Positions 38,374 to 47,304 of a DNA stretch of 64,000 bases are shown here, piece after piece (the first letter of the stretch is position 1; every line of letters starts with the position of its first letter). The translations under genes were made by a program, and so were the position numbers. Source of the stretch: Streptomyces genisteinicus (GTDB lineage: Bacteria > Actinomycetota > Actinomycetes > Streptomycetales > Streptomycetaceae); the NCBI RefSeq assembly GCF_014489615.1, contig NZ_CP060825.1:3015501-3079500 (forward strand), written 5' to 3'. Below the pieces are notes generated by a model that saw only the letters and a program-made list of their open reading frames with translations, searched no databases and was not told the DNA's origin.

Positions 38374-38390
38374 TATACACGCTGTGTATA
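38374..38390. promoter_or_regulatory. Perfect palindrome TATACAC-GCT-GTGTATA upstream of the deacetylase gene
   Basis: A 7-bp perfect inverted repeat with a 3-nt spacer in an AT-rich patch, 92 bp before the ATG at 38482. The patch could also contain a -10 element. It looks like a dimer operator for an unknown regulator. Confidence 0.5.
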
Positions 38391-38481
38391 GTCGCTGGGG
38401 ACGCGCACGGCCGACCGGGCCGGCGGCACGCCGCGCCGCGTACGCGTCCGCACCGCCACCGCACACAGGGGGAGCTCCGCC

Positions 38482-39324
38482 ATGCCCGCACGCCCCGGGA
38501 CCGCCACGACCGTCACACCCCACAGGAGGGGCAGGACCCGGTTCCGGGTTGCCTCGGCACTGACGGCGGCCGCCCTCGCCCTCGTCCTCGGCGGCTGCTC
38601 GTCGGACACCACCTCGCCGTCCGAGGCCCGCGCCGACGCCCCCGAGGGCTCGGCGATCGCCGCCGGCCGGGGCGGCTCCGCCGGCAAGAACGCCGGCTCC
38701 GCCCGTCCGCCCGTGGACTGCGGGAAGGCCAAGTGCATCGCGCTCACCTTCGACGCCGGCCCCGGCCGCGACACCCCCGAACTCCTCGACATCCTCAAGG
38801 AGAAGGACGTCCCTGCGACCTTCTTCCTGCTCGGGAAGAACCACGTCCTGAAGTACCCGGACGTGGTGCGCCGGATCGCCGCCGAGGGCCACGAGGTCGC
38901 CAACCACACCTGGACCCACCGCCGGCTCGACCAGCTCGACAGGGACGGCATACGCGACGAACTGGCCCGCACCCAGGACGCGATAGCGGAGATCACCGGG
39001 AAGAAGCCCACGCTGATGCGCCCGCCGCAGGGCCGCCGCACCGCCGAGGTGATGGACGTCAGCAGGGAACTCGGCCTCGCCGCCGTGCTGTGGAGCGCCA
39101 CGGCCAAGGACTACTCCACCACCGACTCGGCCCTCATCGAGAAGCGGATCCTCGACCAGGCGGGCCGCGACGGCATCATCCTGCTCCACGACATCTACGA
39201 CGGGACCGTGCCCGCCGTCCCCGGCATCGTGGACGAGCTGAAGAAGCGCGGTTACACCTTCGTCACGGTCCCCGAACTCCTCGCCCCCGGGCGGGCGGAG
39301 CCCGGATCCGTCTATCGCCCCTGA
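38482..39324 (+). CDS. Polysaccharide deacetylase (NodB domain) lipoprotein
   Basis: This 280-residue protein has a signal ending in the lipobox LVLGGC (Cys near residue 39), so it is anchored outside the membrane. After an Ala/Gly/Ser linker comes a NodB domain (about residues 80-270). Its LTFDAGPG replaces the usual TFDDGP, so one Asp metal ligand is missing; HTWTH supplies the two His ligands; RPPQGRR and LLHD complete the site. It probably acts on cell-wall glycans. The altered first motif may change metal use. It is upstream of afsR on the same strand with a 122-bp gap. Confidence 0.85.
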   Translation: MPARPGTATTVTPHRRGRTRFRVASALTAAALALVLGGCSSDTTSPSEARADAPEGSAIAAGRGGSAGKNAGSARPPVDCGKAKCIALTFDAGPGRDTPELLDILKEKDVPATFFLLGKNHVLKYPDVVRRIAAEGHEVANHTWTHRRLDQLDRDGIRDELARTQDAIAEITGKKPTLMRPPQGRRTAEVMDVSRELGLAAVLWSATAKDYSTTDSALIEKRILDQAGRDGIILLHDIYDGTVPAVPGIVDELKKRGYTFVTVPELLAPGRAEPGSVYRP

Positions 39325-39446
39325 TCACCCCGGCGCCCTCCGGCGGCCGCGTGGTACCAGACCGTGACGCCCCCATGCTGACGGGGCAGCCCCGCACAGG
39401 GCAGACTGTCGAGGGCGATTCCGGCAGTACGGGCAGGGGGCAGCCA

Positions 39447-42425
39447 ATGGGCCGTGACAGCGGGCCACGCGTACCGAACCAGCGCGTTCCGCATCAGCGC
39501 GAGGGCGGTGCGGACGGCGCGGACAGCGTCGACGCCGCGCTGTACTTCACCGTGCTCGGCCCCGTACGGGTACGGCGCGGTGCCGAGACGCTGCCGCCCG
39601 GCTCGCCCCAGCAACGGGCCCTGCTCGCCGCGCTGCTGCTGCGCGAGGGACGCACCGCGACCGCCTCCGAGCTGATCGACGCGATCTGGGGCGAGGAGCC
39701 ACCGTCCCAGGCGCTCGCGGCCGTCCGCACCTACGCCTCCCGGCTGCGCAAGGCCCTCGAAGGCGACGCGCTCGTCAGCGAGTCGGGCGGCTACGCGCTG
39801 CGGATCGGGCGCGACGCGCTCGACCTGGCGGTCGCCCGGGAGCTCGCGGACGAGGCCGGCAAGGCCCACGCGGCCGGCGACCGGCACCAGGCCCGCACCC
39901 TGATCAACAAGGTGCTCGGCCTGTGGGACGGCGAGCCGCTGGCCAACGTCCCCGGCCCGTACGCCGAGAACCAGCGCGCCCGGCTCGCCGAATGGAGCCT
40001 GACGCTGCGGGAGACCCGTCTCGACCTCGACCTGGAGGTCGGCCGCCACGCGGAGGCCGTCTCCGAACTCACCGCCCTCACCGCCACCCACCCGCTGCGC
40101 GAGCGGCTGCGCGAACTGCTGATGCTGGCGCTGTACCGGTGCGGCCGCCAGGCCGAGGCCCTCGCCGTCTACGCGGACACCCGCAGGCTGCTCGCCGACG
40201 AGCTCGGCGTGGACCCGAGGCCCGAGCTCTCCGGCCTCCAGCAGCGCATCCTGACGGCCGACGCCGAACTGGCCCGCCCCAGCGAGAAGCACCCGCCGCC
40301 CGGGGTCCAGCTCACCCGGCCCGCCCAGCTGCCGGCCACGGTGCCCGACTTCACCGGCCGGGTGTCCTTCGTGCGGGAGCTCGGCGACCGCCTCGCCTCG
40401 GCCGAGGGCTCGGTGATGGCGGTCTCCGCGCTGGCCGGCATCGGGGGCGTCGGCAAAACGACCCTGGCCGTCCACGTCGCGCACCAGGCGCGCGGCCACT
40501 TCCCGGACGGCCAGCTGTACATCGACCTCCAGGGCACCAGCAGCCGTTCCGCGGAGCCCGAGACGGTGCTGGGCGCCTTCCTGCGCGCCCTCGGCACGGC
40601 GGACTCGGCGATCCCCGACACCCTCGACGAACGCGCCGCGCTCTACCGCTCGTCCCTCGACGGCCGCCGCATCCTCGTCCTGCTGGACAACGCCCGTGAC
40701 GCGGCCCAGATCCGTCCGCTGCTGCCCGGCACCGCCGGCTGCGCGGCGCTCGTCACCAGCCGGGTCCGCATGGTCGACCTGGCGGGCGCGCACCTGGTGG
40801 ACCTCGACGTGATGTCGCCCGAGGAGGCCCTGCGGCTGTTCACCCGGATCGTGGGGGCGGAGCGGGTCGACTCCGAGCGGGAGGCGGCACTCGACGTGGT
40901 CGCCGCGTGCGGCTTCCTGCCGCTCGCCATCCGGATCGCGGCCTCCCGGCTGGCCGCCCGCCGCACCTGGACGGTCTCGGTGCTGGCGGCCAAGCTCGCC
41001 GACGAGCGGCGCCGCCTGGACGAGCTCCAGGCGGGCGACCTGGCGGTGAAGGCCACCTTCGAACTCGGCTACGGGCAGCTGGAGCCGGGCCAGGCGCGGG
41101 CGTTCAGGCTGCTGGGCCTGGCCGACGGCCCGGACATCTCCCTGGCCGCCTCCGCGGCGCTGCTGGACCTGCCGCCGCACGAGGCCGAGGACCTGCTGGA
41201 GGCGCTGGTCGACACCTCGCTGCTGGAGTCGGCGGCCCCGGGCCGGTACCGCTTCCACGACCTCGTGCGCCTCTACGCGCGTGCATGCGCGGAGCGGGAC
41301 GAGCAGCCGCCGTCGGAGCGGGAGGCGGCGCTCTCGCGCCTGCTCGACTTCTATCTGGCGTCGGCGTCCCGGGTCTACGCGATCGAGCGCCCCGGCGACC
41401 GTCTGGTGGAGCATCTGGAGCCGGCCGGCGACGCGGGCCTGACCTTCCCGGACCGCCACGCGGCCCAGGACTGGCTCTACGCGGAGGCCGATCCGCTGCT
41501 GGCCTGCGTGCGCCAGTCCTCCCGGCCGGGGACGGTGCGCCGTGCGGTGGACCTGCTGTGGGCCGCCCTGGACCTCGGCGAGTCCGGCGCCAACCCGAAG
41601 CGGTACGAGGCGGTCGCGGCCGCCGTCCTGGACGCGGCGCGCGCCGCGGGCGACACCTGGGCGGAGGGCCGGGCGCTGGTCACCCTGAGCAACGCCCACC
41701 TGGTCGCCGGGAGGTTCGACGAGGCGGACGCGGAGGCGGCTCAGGCGCTGCGGCTGTCCGTCCTCAACGACGATCCGCTGACCGGCTGCTGGGCCTCCAA
41801 CCACCGCGGGGTGATCGCCGTCTACCAGAACCGGCAGGAGGACGGCGAACGCCATCTGGAGCGGGCGATCGCGGACTTCCGGGCGGGCGACAACCAGCCG
41901 GGCGAGGCGTCGGCCCTGTGCAACCTCTCCCGCATCCACCTGGCGATGGGGCGCACCGCCAGCGCGGTGGCCCTCGCCCAGAAGGGCCTCGACATCTACG
42001 ACGCGATGGGCCACGCGCTGCGCGGCGCCAACGCCCGGTACGCGCTGGGCATGGCGCTCACCCGCAGCGGGAAGATCGTGGAGGCGACGGCACGACTCCA
42101 GGAGGCCCTGGACGTCTTCCACGACAGCAGGCAGCGGCTCTGGGAGGGCATGACCCTCTACCGGATGGCCGAGGCCGACCTCGCGGGCCGCCGCCCGGCG
42201 CAGGCCGCGTCGAACGCCGAGATGGCGCTGACCGTGCTGCGGGGCATAGGGGGCGAGTGGCGCCGCGGGAACGTCCTGACCGTGCTCGGCAAGGCACTCG
42301 GCGCACTGGGCCAGACCGGCCGCGCGGAGGTGTGCTGGCGGGAGGCGCTGGGGATCTACGAGGAGCTGGGTTCCCCGGAGTCGGCCGACGTCCGCGCCCT
42401 GCTGGCGCCCGCGGCCGCCGCGTAG
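39447..42425 (+). CDS. afsR: AfsR, SARP-type global regulator of secondary metabolism
   Basis: This 992-residue protein is almost exactly the 993 residues of the known AfsR. It contains an OmpR-like winged helix (residues about 30-125; TASELIDAIWGEEPPSQAL) and a bacterial transcriptional activation domain to about 280. An NB-ARC ATPase follows with the P-loop GIGGVGKTTLAVHVA and Walker B RILVLLDNA, then C-terminal TPR-like repeats (about 700-980). AfsR is phosphorylated on Ser/Thr by AfsK and activates afsS. The gene order afsR-afsS fits this, and an afsK candidate lies at 50019-52364. ATG 39447 follows a G-rich site. Confidence 0.92.
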   Translation: MGRDSGPRVPNQRVPHQREGGADGADSVDAALYFTVLGPVRVRRGAETLPPGSPQQRALLAALLLREGRTATASELIDAIWGEEPPSQALAAVRTYASRLRKALEGDALVSESGGYALRIGRDALDLAVARELADEAGKAHAAGDRHQARTLINKVLGLWDGEPLANVPGPYAENQRARLAEWSLTLRETRLDLDLEVGRHAEAVSELTALTATHPLRERLRELLMLALYRCGRQAEALAVYADTRRLLADELGVDPRPELSGLQQRILTADAELARPSEKHPPPGVQLTRPAQLPATVPDFTGRVSFVRELGDRLASAEGSVMAVSALAGIGGVGKTTLAVHVAHQARGHFPDGQLYIDLQGTSSRSAEPETVLGAFLRALGTADSAIPDTLDERAALYRSSLDGRRILVLLDNARDAAQIRPLLPGTAGCAALVTSRVRMVDLAGAHLVDLDVMSPEEALRLFTRIVGAERVDSEREAALDVVAACGFLPLAIRIAASRLAARRTWTVSVLAAKLADERRRLDELQAGDLAVKATFELGYGQLEPGQARAFRLLGLADGPDISLAASAALLDLPPHEAEDLLEALVDTSLLESAAPGRYRFHDLVRLYARACAERDEQPPSEREAALSRLLDFYLASASRVYAIERPGDRLVEHLEPAGDAGLTFPDRHAAQDWLYAEADPLLACVRQSSRPGTVRRAVDLLWAALDLGESGANPKRYEAVAAAVLDAARAAGDTWAEGRALVTLSNAHLVAGRFDEADAEAAQALRLSVLNDDPLTGCWASNHRGVIAVYQNRQEDGERHLERAIADFRAGDNQPGEASALCNLSRIHLAMGRTASAVALAQKGLDIYDAMGHALRGANARYALGMALTRSGKIVEATARLQEALDVFHDSRQRLWEGMTLYRMAEADLAGRRPAQAASNAEMALTVLRGIGGEWRRGNVLTVLGKALGALGQTGRAEVCWREALGIYEELGSPESADVRALLAPAAAA

Positions 42426-42526
42426 CCGGCGCCGCCCCGCGCGGCGGTGCCGGCGGGTGCCGCCGTCGCACGGCCGCCGCCCCCGCCCGGTGCCGCCGCG
42501 CGCCCGCCGGCCGTGCCCGGTACGGG

Positions 42527-42545
42527 CGTTCATCGTTCGTTTATC
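42527..42545 (+). promoter_or_regulatory. AfsR/PhoP-type 11-bp direct repeat in the afsS promoter
   Basis: CGTTCATC (42527) and CGTTTATC (42538) are spaced exactly 11 bp, the pattern of AfsR/PhoP direct repeat units (GTTCAYC-like). They lie about 170 bp upstream of the afsS ATG in an AT-richer patch. A -10-like element could lie around CTCTACGTG (42559-42567). In S. coelicolor AfsR binds such a site and recruits RNA polymerase to the afsS promoter. Confidence 0.65.
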
Positions 42546-42717
42546 CCCGGCAGGCACTCTCTACGTGTCGATCCGTCGCGTCGGGGGGCAGACGGTCGGC
42601 ACCGCGGCGGCAGCGCATAGGGTGAGCCGCCCCGGGGGCCCGTCCGGAAGCCATCGGGGGAGCAGCCGGACGGGCCCATCGGCAGCACGACGGAACCACC
42701 AACGGGAGGGCAGCCCC

Positions 42718-42963
42718 ATGGCTGACGCGCAGAAGCAGGACCCGATCCTCAAGCCGCAGGACACCCACGCCACGGGCGCGGAGGACGCGGTGACGACCCA
42801 GGACACCCACGCCACGGGCGGCGACATCCGCGCCCTGGGCGACACCCACGCCACCGGCGGCGACGTCCGCACCCTGGGCGACACCCACGCCACCGGCGGC
42901 GACGTCCGCACCCTGGGCGACACCCACGCGACCTCCGAGCCGCTGAAGCCGAAGAGGCCCTGA
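42718..42963 (+). CDS. afsS: AfsS, small activator of antibiotic production, with expanded repeats
   Basis: This 81-residue hydrophilic protein lies immediately downstream of afsR. It is built of near-identical 13-residue repeats, GDTHATGGDVRTL and variants, with DTHAT occurring five times; the known S. coelicolor AfsS has 63 residues and, from memory, three such repeats. GGGAGGG lies 7 nt before the ATG. AfsS is the direct target through which AfsR switches on pigmented antibiotic production; its molecular action is not settled. The DNA of the repeats is nearly identical too (39-bp units), so unit number could change by recombination. Confidence 0.85.
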   Translation: MADAQKQDPILKPQDTHATGAEDAVTTQDTHATGGDIRALGDTHATGGDVRTLGDTHATGGDVRTLGDTHATSEPLKPKRP

Positions 42964-43241
42964 CGGGAGCCGAGCCACTCACGACGGGGAACGGCCGCGG
43001 CGGCGCGGAGGGGGAGCCGCCGCGGCCGCGGCGTGTCCGGAAACGGCGGGAGACCGTGGCCGGAACACAGGAGAACGGCTGAGAGCCGACCCCTCACTTC
43101 ATCGACAATTGGTCACCGATCAGACACATACACGAGGATCTCGTGCAGTTCCGAACGCAACTGCGCTTCAAAGGTGTCTACTTGGCGGGTCCGAGCCCAA
43201 CTGGGCGCCCCTGAACCCGCCTGCACCCGAGGTCCTCACCC
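42964..43241. other. Intergenic region between afsS and the conservon
   Basis: No gene is supported. CGGCCGCGGCGG around 43000-43035 is repetitive and could form a hairpin ending the afsR-afsS unit. The AT-richer part (TCGACAATTGGTCACC, 43100-43116) probably holds the conservon promoter. GAGGT before the ATG at 43242 is the ribosome binding site. Confidence 0.45.
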
Positions 43242-44663
43242 ATGATCGAGATACCCGAGCTGGCCGTCGGCGGTCTGGCCGCCGGGACACTGTCGGCGTT
43301 CGTCCTCGGCGGCGGTCTGCTGCGCGCCCGGCGCGAGCGCGCCGGGCACCGGGCGGAGATCCGGTCGCTGCGCTCCGAACTCGACGCCTCCCGCGGCGAA
43401 CTCGACCGCGCGGGAGCGGCGTTCGCCGCCGAGATCGAGCACCTGGCCCGCACGCGGCTGCCCGCGGAGGCGACCCGCAGCGCCCACCCGCATGTGCGGG
43501 TGCCCGGCCCGCTCGGCCCCGCCGGCGCCGGCACGGACGCCGTGCTCGACGCCCTGCGCGAGGCCGTCGTGGCGGAGCGCAAGCGGGTCGACGCGGCGGC
43601 GCGAGCCGGGATGCGCGGCACGACCCGGGAGATCCAGGCGGCCCTCTACCGGCTCCAGGACGTGCTGCGCGGCCTCCAGCAGCGCTACGACGACCCCGAG
43701 CTGGCGCAGACCCTCTACGCGCTCGACCACGAGAACGAGCAGTCCCTGCGCCGCGCCCAGGTCGCGGCCGTCGTCTGCGGCGCCTGGGTCGGACTGGCCC
43801 GCGAGGAGTCCCATCTCGTCGACGCCGTCACCGGCGGCCAGGCACGGCTGGTGGGCTACCACCGGGTGCAGGTGCTGCACCACCTGGAGCCCGGCACCGC
43901 GCTCGTCTCGCACGCCGTCGAACCCGTCGCGATCATCGTCGCGGAGCTCCTCGACAACGCGCTGCGCCACTCCTCGCCGGACACGTCCGTCGTCGTCGGC
44001 CTCGAACGCGCCCACCACGGCGTCACGGTGACCGTCGACGACGCGGGCGTCGGCATGGCCCCCGACGAGCGGGAGAGGGCCCAGCGCATGGTGGCGGGCC
44101 GCGACCCGATCATGCTCTCCGAGCTCGGCGACCCGCCCCGCATGGGACTGGCCGCGATCGGCCAGCTCACCCGGCAGTTCGACCTCTCGGTGGACCTCTC
44201 CAGCCCCTCCCCCTACGGCGGCGTGCGCGCGGTCCTGCTGATCAAGAACCACCTGCTGTGCACCGTCGACCCCGCCCTGCGGCCGCACTCCGCCGGCGCC
44301 GCCCCCTCGACCCGGCAGGCGGCCGGGCACGAGCCGCGGCCGGACCGGGCGCAGCCGGACGAGGAGGTCCGGCAGCACCCCGCGGCGCCCGCCCGGCAGG
44401 CGGCCGCACCGCCCCCCGGCGTCCCGTCCGCCGGCGTCCCGTCGGCCGGCGCGGCCCCGGGCGTCCCGTCCGCCGACGGCGACCTGCTCCCGCAGCGCCG
44501 GCGCCGCGTCCCCGTGCAGGGCGCGCAGGCCGGCCGCAGCGTACCGGCGCCGCGCATCCCCGCCCGTTCGCCCGAGGAGTCCGCCGCGGCCCTCGGAGCC
44601 CTGCAGTCCGCCACCAACGCGGCCCGCCAGGCCGCCGCCACCGAAGGGAACGACCCCCGATGA
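43242..44663 (+). CDS. cvnA: Conservon sensor histidine kinase-like protein CvnA
   Basis: A 473-residue protein. One N-terminal membrane helix (VGGLAAGTLSAFVLGGGLL) is followed by a coiled coil rich in Arg and Glu (about residues 25-75). A HATPase domain has AELLDNALRHSSPDT (N box), DDAGVGMAPDE (G1) and MGLAAIGQL (G2). A Pro/Ala-rich tail of about 120 residues ends the protein. In conservons CvnA acts as a membrane-linked sensor for the GTPase switch. Its stop overlaps the next start (ATGA), as do all four following junctions but one. Confidence 0.92.
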   Translation: MIEIPELAVGGLAAGTLSAFVLGGGLLRARRERAGHRAEIRSLRSELDASRGELDRAGAAFAAEIEHLARTRLPAEATRSAHPHVRVPGPLGPAGAGTDAVLDALREAVVAERKRVDAAARAGMRGTTREIQAALYRLQDVLRGLQQRYDDPELAQTLYALDHENEQSLRRAQVAAVVCGAWVGLAREESHLVDAVTGGQARLVGYHRVQVLHHLEPGTALVSHAVEPVAIIVAELLDNALRHSSPDTSVVVGLERAHHGVTVTVDDAGVGMAPDERERAQRMVAGRDPIMLSELGDPPRMGLAAIGQLTRQFDLSVDLSSPSPYGGVRAVLLIKNHLLCTVDPALRPHSAGAAPSTRQAAGHEPRPDRAQPDEEVRQHPAAPARQAAAPPPGVPSAGVPSAGAAPGVPSADGDLLPQRRRRVPVQGAQAGRSVPAPRIPARSPEESAAALGALQSATNAARQAAATEGNDPR

Positions 44664-45082
44664 ACAGCCGCGAGACCGGTGAATCGGCCTGGGTGCTCGA
44701 TCCGATCCTGGAGATCCCGCACGTGCGGGCCGCCGTCCTCCTCACCAGGGACGGGCTCGTGTCCGGTTTCACCGCGGCGCTCGCCCAGGACTCCGCCGAG
44801 CGCGTGGCCGCGATCACCTCCACGGTCCAGGGGGCCTGCCGCACCGCCGCCGCCGCGTTCGCGGACGCGCCCGTCGCCCAGCTGCGCCAGGTCGTGATCG
44901 AGTCCGACCTCGGCTACATCCTGGTCGCCCCCACCGCGCACGGGACGTGCGTCGCCGCCTTCGGCGACCCGGAGGTGCGTCTCGACCTGCTCGGGCACCG
45001 CGTCCACTCGCAGGTCGCACGGCTCGGCGAGAAGGCCATGGCCGCGGCTCCCCGCGCGGCCGACGGCGGCCCCCTCGTATGA
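44660..45082 (+). CDS. cvnB: Conservon roadblock/LC7 protein CvnB
   Basis: A 140-residue protein of the Roadblock/LC7 family (VLDPILEIPHVRAAVLLTRDGLV and VVIESDLGYILVAPTAHG). These proteins bind and regulate small GTPases, here presumably CvnD. It overlaps cvnA by ATGA and cvnC by ATGA, so it is co-translated. Length is as usual. Confidence 0.93.
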   Translation: MNSRETGESAWVLDPILEIPHVRAAVLLTRDGLVSGFTAALAQDSAERVAAITSTVQGACRTAAAAFADAPVAQLRQVVIESDLGYILVAPTAHGTCVAAFGDPEVRLDLLGHRVHSQVARLGEKAMAAAPRAADGGPLV

Positions 45083-45438
45083 CCGGCCGCCGGAACGGCC
45101 GGCCGCTGGTCCCCGCCTACCTCTCCACCGGAGGGGTGGCGCGGCCCAGCCGCAACAGTCTGGAACGCCTGTCCGTGCTGACCGGCACGGGCGGGCCGCC
45201 GCCCGCGGGGCTGCCCGCGGCCCAGCACGCCCTGCTGGCCCTGCTGGACGGCGGCTCCCTGACGCTGATGGAGTGCGCCGCCCTGCTCCGGCTGCCGGTC
45301 TCGGCCGTCCGCGTGCTCGCCGCCGCCCTGACCGACCAGGGGCTGGTGAGCGCCCGCCCGCCCGTCCCGGTCGCCGCCCTGCCCGACCGTGACCTGCTGG
45401 AGAGAGTGGCCGATGGCCTCCGCGCCCTCAAGCTCTGA
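45079..45438 (+). CDS. cvnC: Conservon DUF742 protein CvnC
   Basis: A 119-residue winged-helix-like DUF742 protein: GRPLVPAYLSTGGVARP at the start and LTLMECAALLRLPVSAVRVL in the middle. In conservons it forms a complex with CvnA, CvnB and CvnD. ATG 45079 overlaps the cvnB stop. Its 3' end overlaps cvnD by 26 nt. Confidence 0.92.
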   Translation: MTGRRNGRPLVPAYLSTGGVARPSRNSLERLSVLTGTGGPPPAGLPAAQHALLALLDGGSLTLMECAALLRLPVSAVRVLAAALTDQGLVSARPPVPVAALPDRDLLERVADGLRALKL

Positions 45439-46045
45439 CCGGACCGCCGGCGCACCCGCCGACGCCGCGTCGCTGCACCTGCCCGACACCGCCCGCGAGC
45501 TGGTGAAGATCCTCGTCACCGGACCGTTCGGGGTCGGCAAGACGACCCTGATCGACGCGGTCTCGGAGATCCGTCCGCTGCACACCGAGGAGCACCTGAC
45601 CGAGGCGTCGGCCTCCGTCGACGACCTCGCGGGCGTCCGCGACAAGACGACCACCACCGTGGCCATCGACTTCGGCCGCGTCTCGCTCGGCGACTCCGTG
45701 GTGCTGTACCTGTTCGGCACCCCCGGGCAGGAGCGCTTCCGCCCGCTGTGGGACGACATCGCCTACGGGGCGCTCGGTGCGCTCGTCCTCGTCGACACCC
45801 GGCGCATCGCCGAGTCCTTCGACGTCCTCGGACTGGTCGAGGAGTCGGGGGTGCCGTTCGCGGTCGGGCTCAACATGTTCCCCGACTCGCCCCGTTACAC
45901 CGACGAGCAGGTGCGCCGCTCCCTCGACCTGGCGCCCGACACCCCGCTCGTCACGGTCGACGCGCGGCACACCAACGCGTCCGTGGACGCGCTCCTCGCT
46001 CTCGTCCAGCACGTCATCGACCGCATGGCATCGGAGGCACGGTGA
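45413..46045 (+). CDS. cvnD: Conservon small GTP-binding protein CvnD
   Basis: This 210-residue Ras-like GTPase has a P-loop TGPFGVGKTTLID at about residues 31-43, a switch-II-like region with GTPGQERFRPLWDD (G3 GTPGQ) and a G4-like GLNMF. It is the molecular switch of the conservon. The start ATG 45413 lies inside the end of cvnC. The stop overlaps the GTG of the first P450 (GTGA), so the enzymes are tied to the switch. Confidence 0.93.
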   Translation: MASAPSSSDRTAGAPADAASLHLPDTARELVKILVTGPFGVGKTTLIDAVSEIRPLHTEEHLTEASASVDDLAGVRDKTTTTVAIDFGRVSLGDSVVLYLFGTPGQERFRPLWDDIAYGALGALVLVDTRRIAESFDVLGLVEESGVPFAVGLNMFPDSPRYTDEQVRRSLDLAPDTPLVTVDARHTNASVDALLALVQHVIDRMASEAR

Positions 46046-47304
46046 ACGCCTACCCCGCCCACTCCGACGCCTTCACGCTCGCCGCCCCGGTCCGGCTCTG
46101 GGAGGAGGGCTTCGCCGCCGACCCGTACGCGTACTACGCGACCCTGCGCGCGCAGGGACCCGTCGGCTGGGCCGAACTCGCGCCCGGGGTCTCGGCGTAC
46201 GTCGTCACCGACCGCCGGGCCGCGCTCGACATGCTGCACGACACCGAGTCGTTCTCGGTCGACCCGCGGCCCTGGGAGCGGACCGTCGCCGCGGACGCGC
46301 CCATCCTCGGCATGATGCGCTGGCGGGCCAACGCGCTCTTCGCGGACGGCGACGCCCACATCCGCTACCGGCGGACCCTGCTGGACGCCTTCGACCTCGT
46401 CGAGCCGCACGACCTGCGCGAGCGGGTCCACCGCGCGGTGGACACCCTGGTGTCCCGGTTCGGGCCGGACGGCGAGGCCGACCTCGTCACCCAGTTCGCC
46501 CGCCCGATGATGGCGATGGTCTTCAACAGCCTCTTCGGCCTGCCCGACAGCGAATCGGGCCGGCTGGACGCGGCGCTCGGCCAGATGATGGAGGGCGGCG
46601 CCCGGGCCGCCGACGGCGAGGTCGAGTACGGCAAGTACGTGATGGAGCTCATCGGCGCCAAGATTGCCGAGCGCGGCGACGACCTGACGAGCCGGCTGCT
46701 GGACCACCCGCTGGAGCTGACACCCGAGGAGGTCACCTGGCAGGTGTTCCTCACCCTCGGCGCCGGCCACGAACCCTCCGCCAACCTGATCTCCAACGCC
46801 CTCTCGCGCATCCTCGGCAACGCCGAGTACTACTCCACCCTGACCTCCGGCTCCCGCCCGGTGATGGACGCGGTCCTGGAGGTGCTGCGCTACGAGACCC
46901 CGCTCGCCAACTACGGCGCCCACTTCGCGCGCCGGTCGATGAGCTTCCACGGGATGTGGCTCCAGGCGGCGGTCCCGATCGTCATCTCCTTCGGGGCGAT
47001 GGGGTACTTCGCGGAGAAGGACTTCGCCGACGCGCACCACCCGCACGACGCCTCCCACATGTCGTGGGGCGCCGGACCGCACTCCTGCCCGGTGAAGCAG
47101 CCCGCCGTGCTGATCGCCACCGAGGCCGTCGAGCGCCTGACCCAGTGGCTGCCCGACCTCGATCCGGTCCTCCCCCGCGAACGCCTCTCCTGGCGGCCCG
47201 GCCCGTTCCACCGCTCGCTGAACGCCTTGCCCGTCCGCTTCACGCCGCGTACACCCGACCGCACGCCGGCGCCCACGCCCGATCAGGCAGGAGACCGCGC
47301 ATGA
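46042..47304 (+). CDS. cvnE: Conservon cytochrome P450 CvnE (CYP157-like)
   Basis: A 420-residue P450 fused to the conservon operon by a GTGA overlap after a GGAGG site. The heme loop is WGAGPHSCPVKQPA: the Cys ligand is present, but the usual following Gly-Xaa is replaced by Pro-Val. The I-helix reads GAGHEPS, so the acid-alcohol Thr is Pro. The K-helix ExxR (EVLR) is intact. From memory, the first P450 of streptomycete conservons is CYP157 family, known for unusual motifs. Catalysis may be atypical or lost. Confidence 0.85.
   Translation: MNAYPAHSDAFTLAAPVRLWEEGFAADPYAYYATLRAQGPVGWAELAPGVSAYVVTDRRAALDMLHDTESFSVDPRPWERTVAADAPILGMMRWRANALFADGDAHIRYRRTLLDAFDLVEPHDLRERVHRAVDTLVSRFGPDGEADLVTQFARPMMAMVFNSLFGLPDSESGRLDAALGQMMEGGARAADGEVEYGKYVMELIGAKIAERGDDLTSRLLDHPLELTPEEVTWQVFLTLGAGHEPSANLISNALSRILGNAEYYSTLTSGSRPVMDAVLEVLRYETPLANYGAHFARRSMSFHGMWLQAAVPIVISFGAMGYFAEKDFADAHHPHDASHMSWGAGPHSCPVKQPAVLIATEAVERLTQWLPDLDPVLPRERLSWRPGPFHRSLNALPVRFTPRTPDRTPAPTPDQAGDRA

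Noticed and set aside
39312..42557. 1081-codon minus-strand frame opposite afsR
   Set aside because: Antisense shadow of AfsR; the product is Arg/Gly/Val-rich low complexity with no recognisable domain.
42750..42930. Tandem 39-bp repeats as a possible CRISPR array
   Set aside because: Repeats are contiguous without spacers and encode the AfsS 13-residue repeats.
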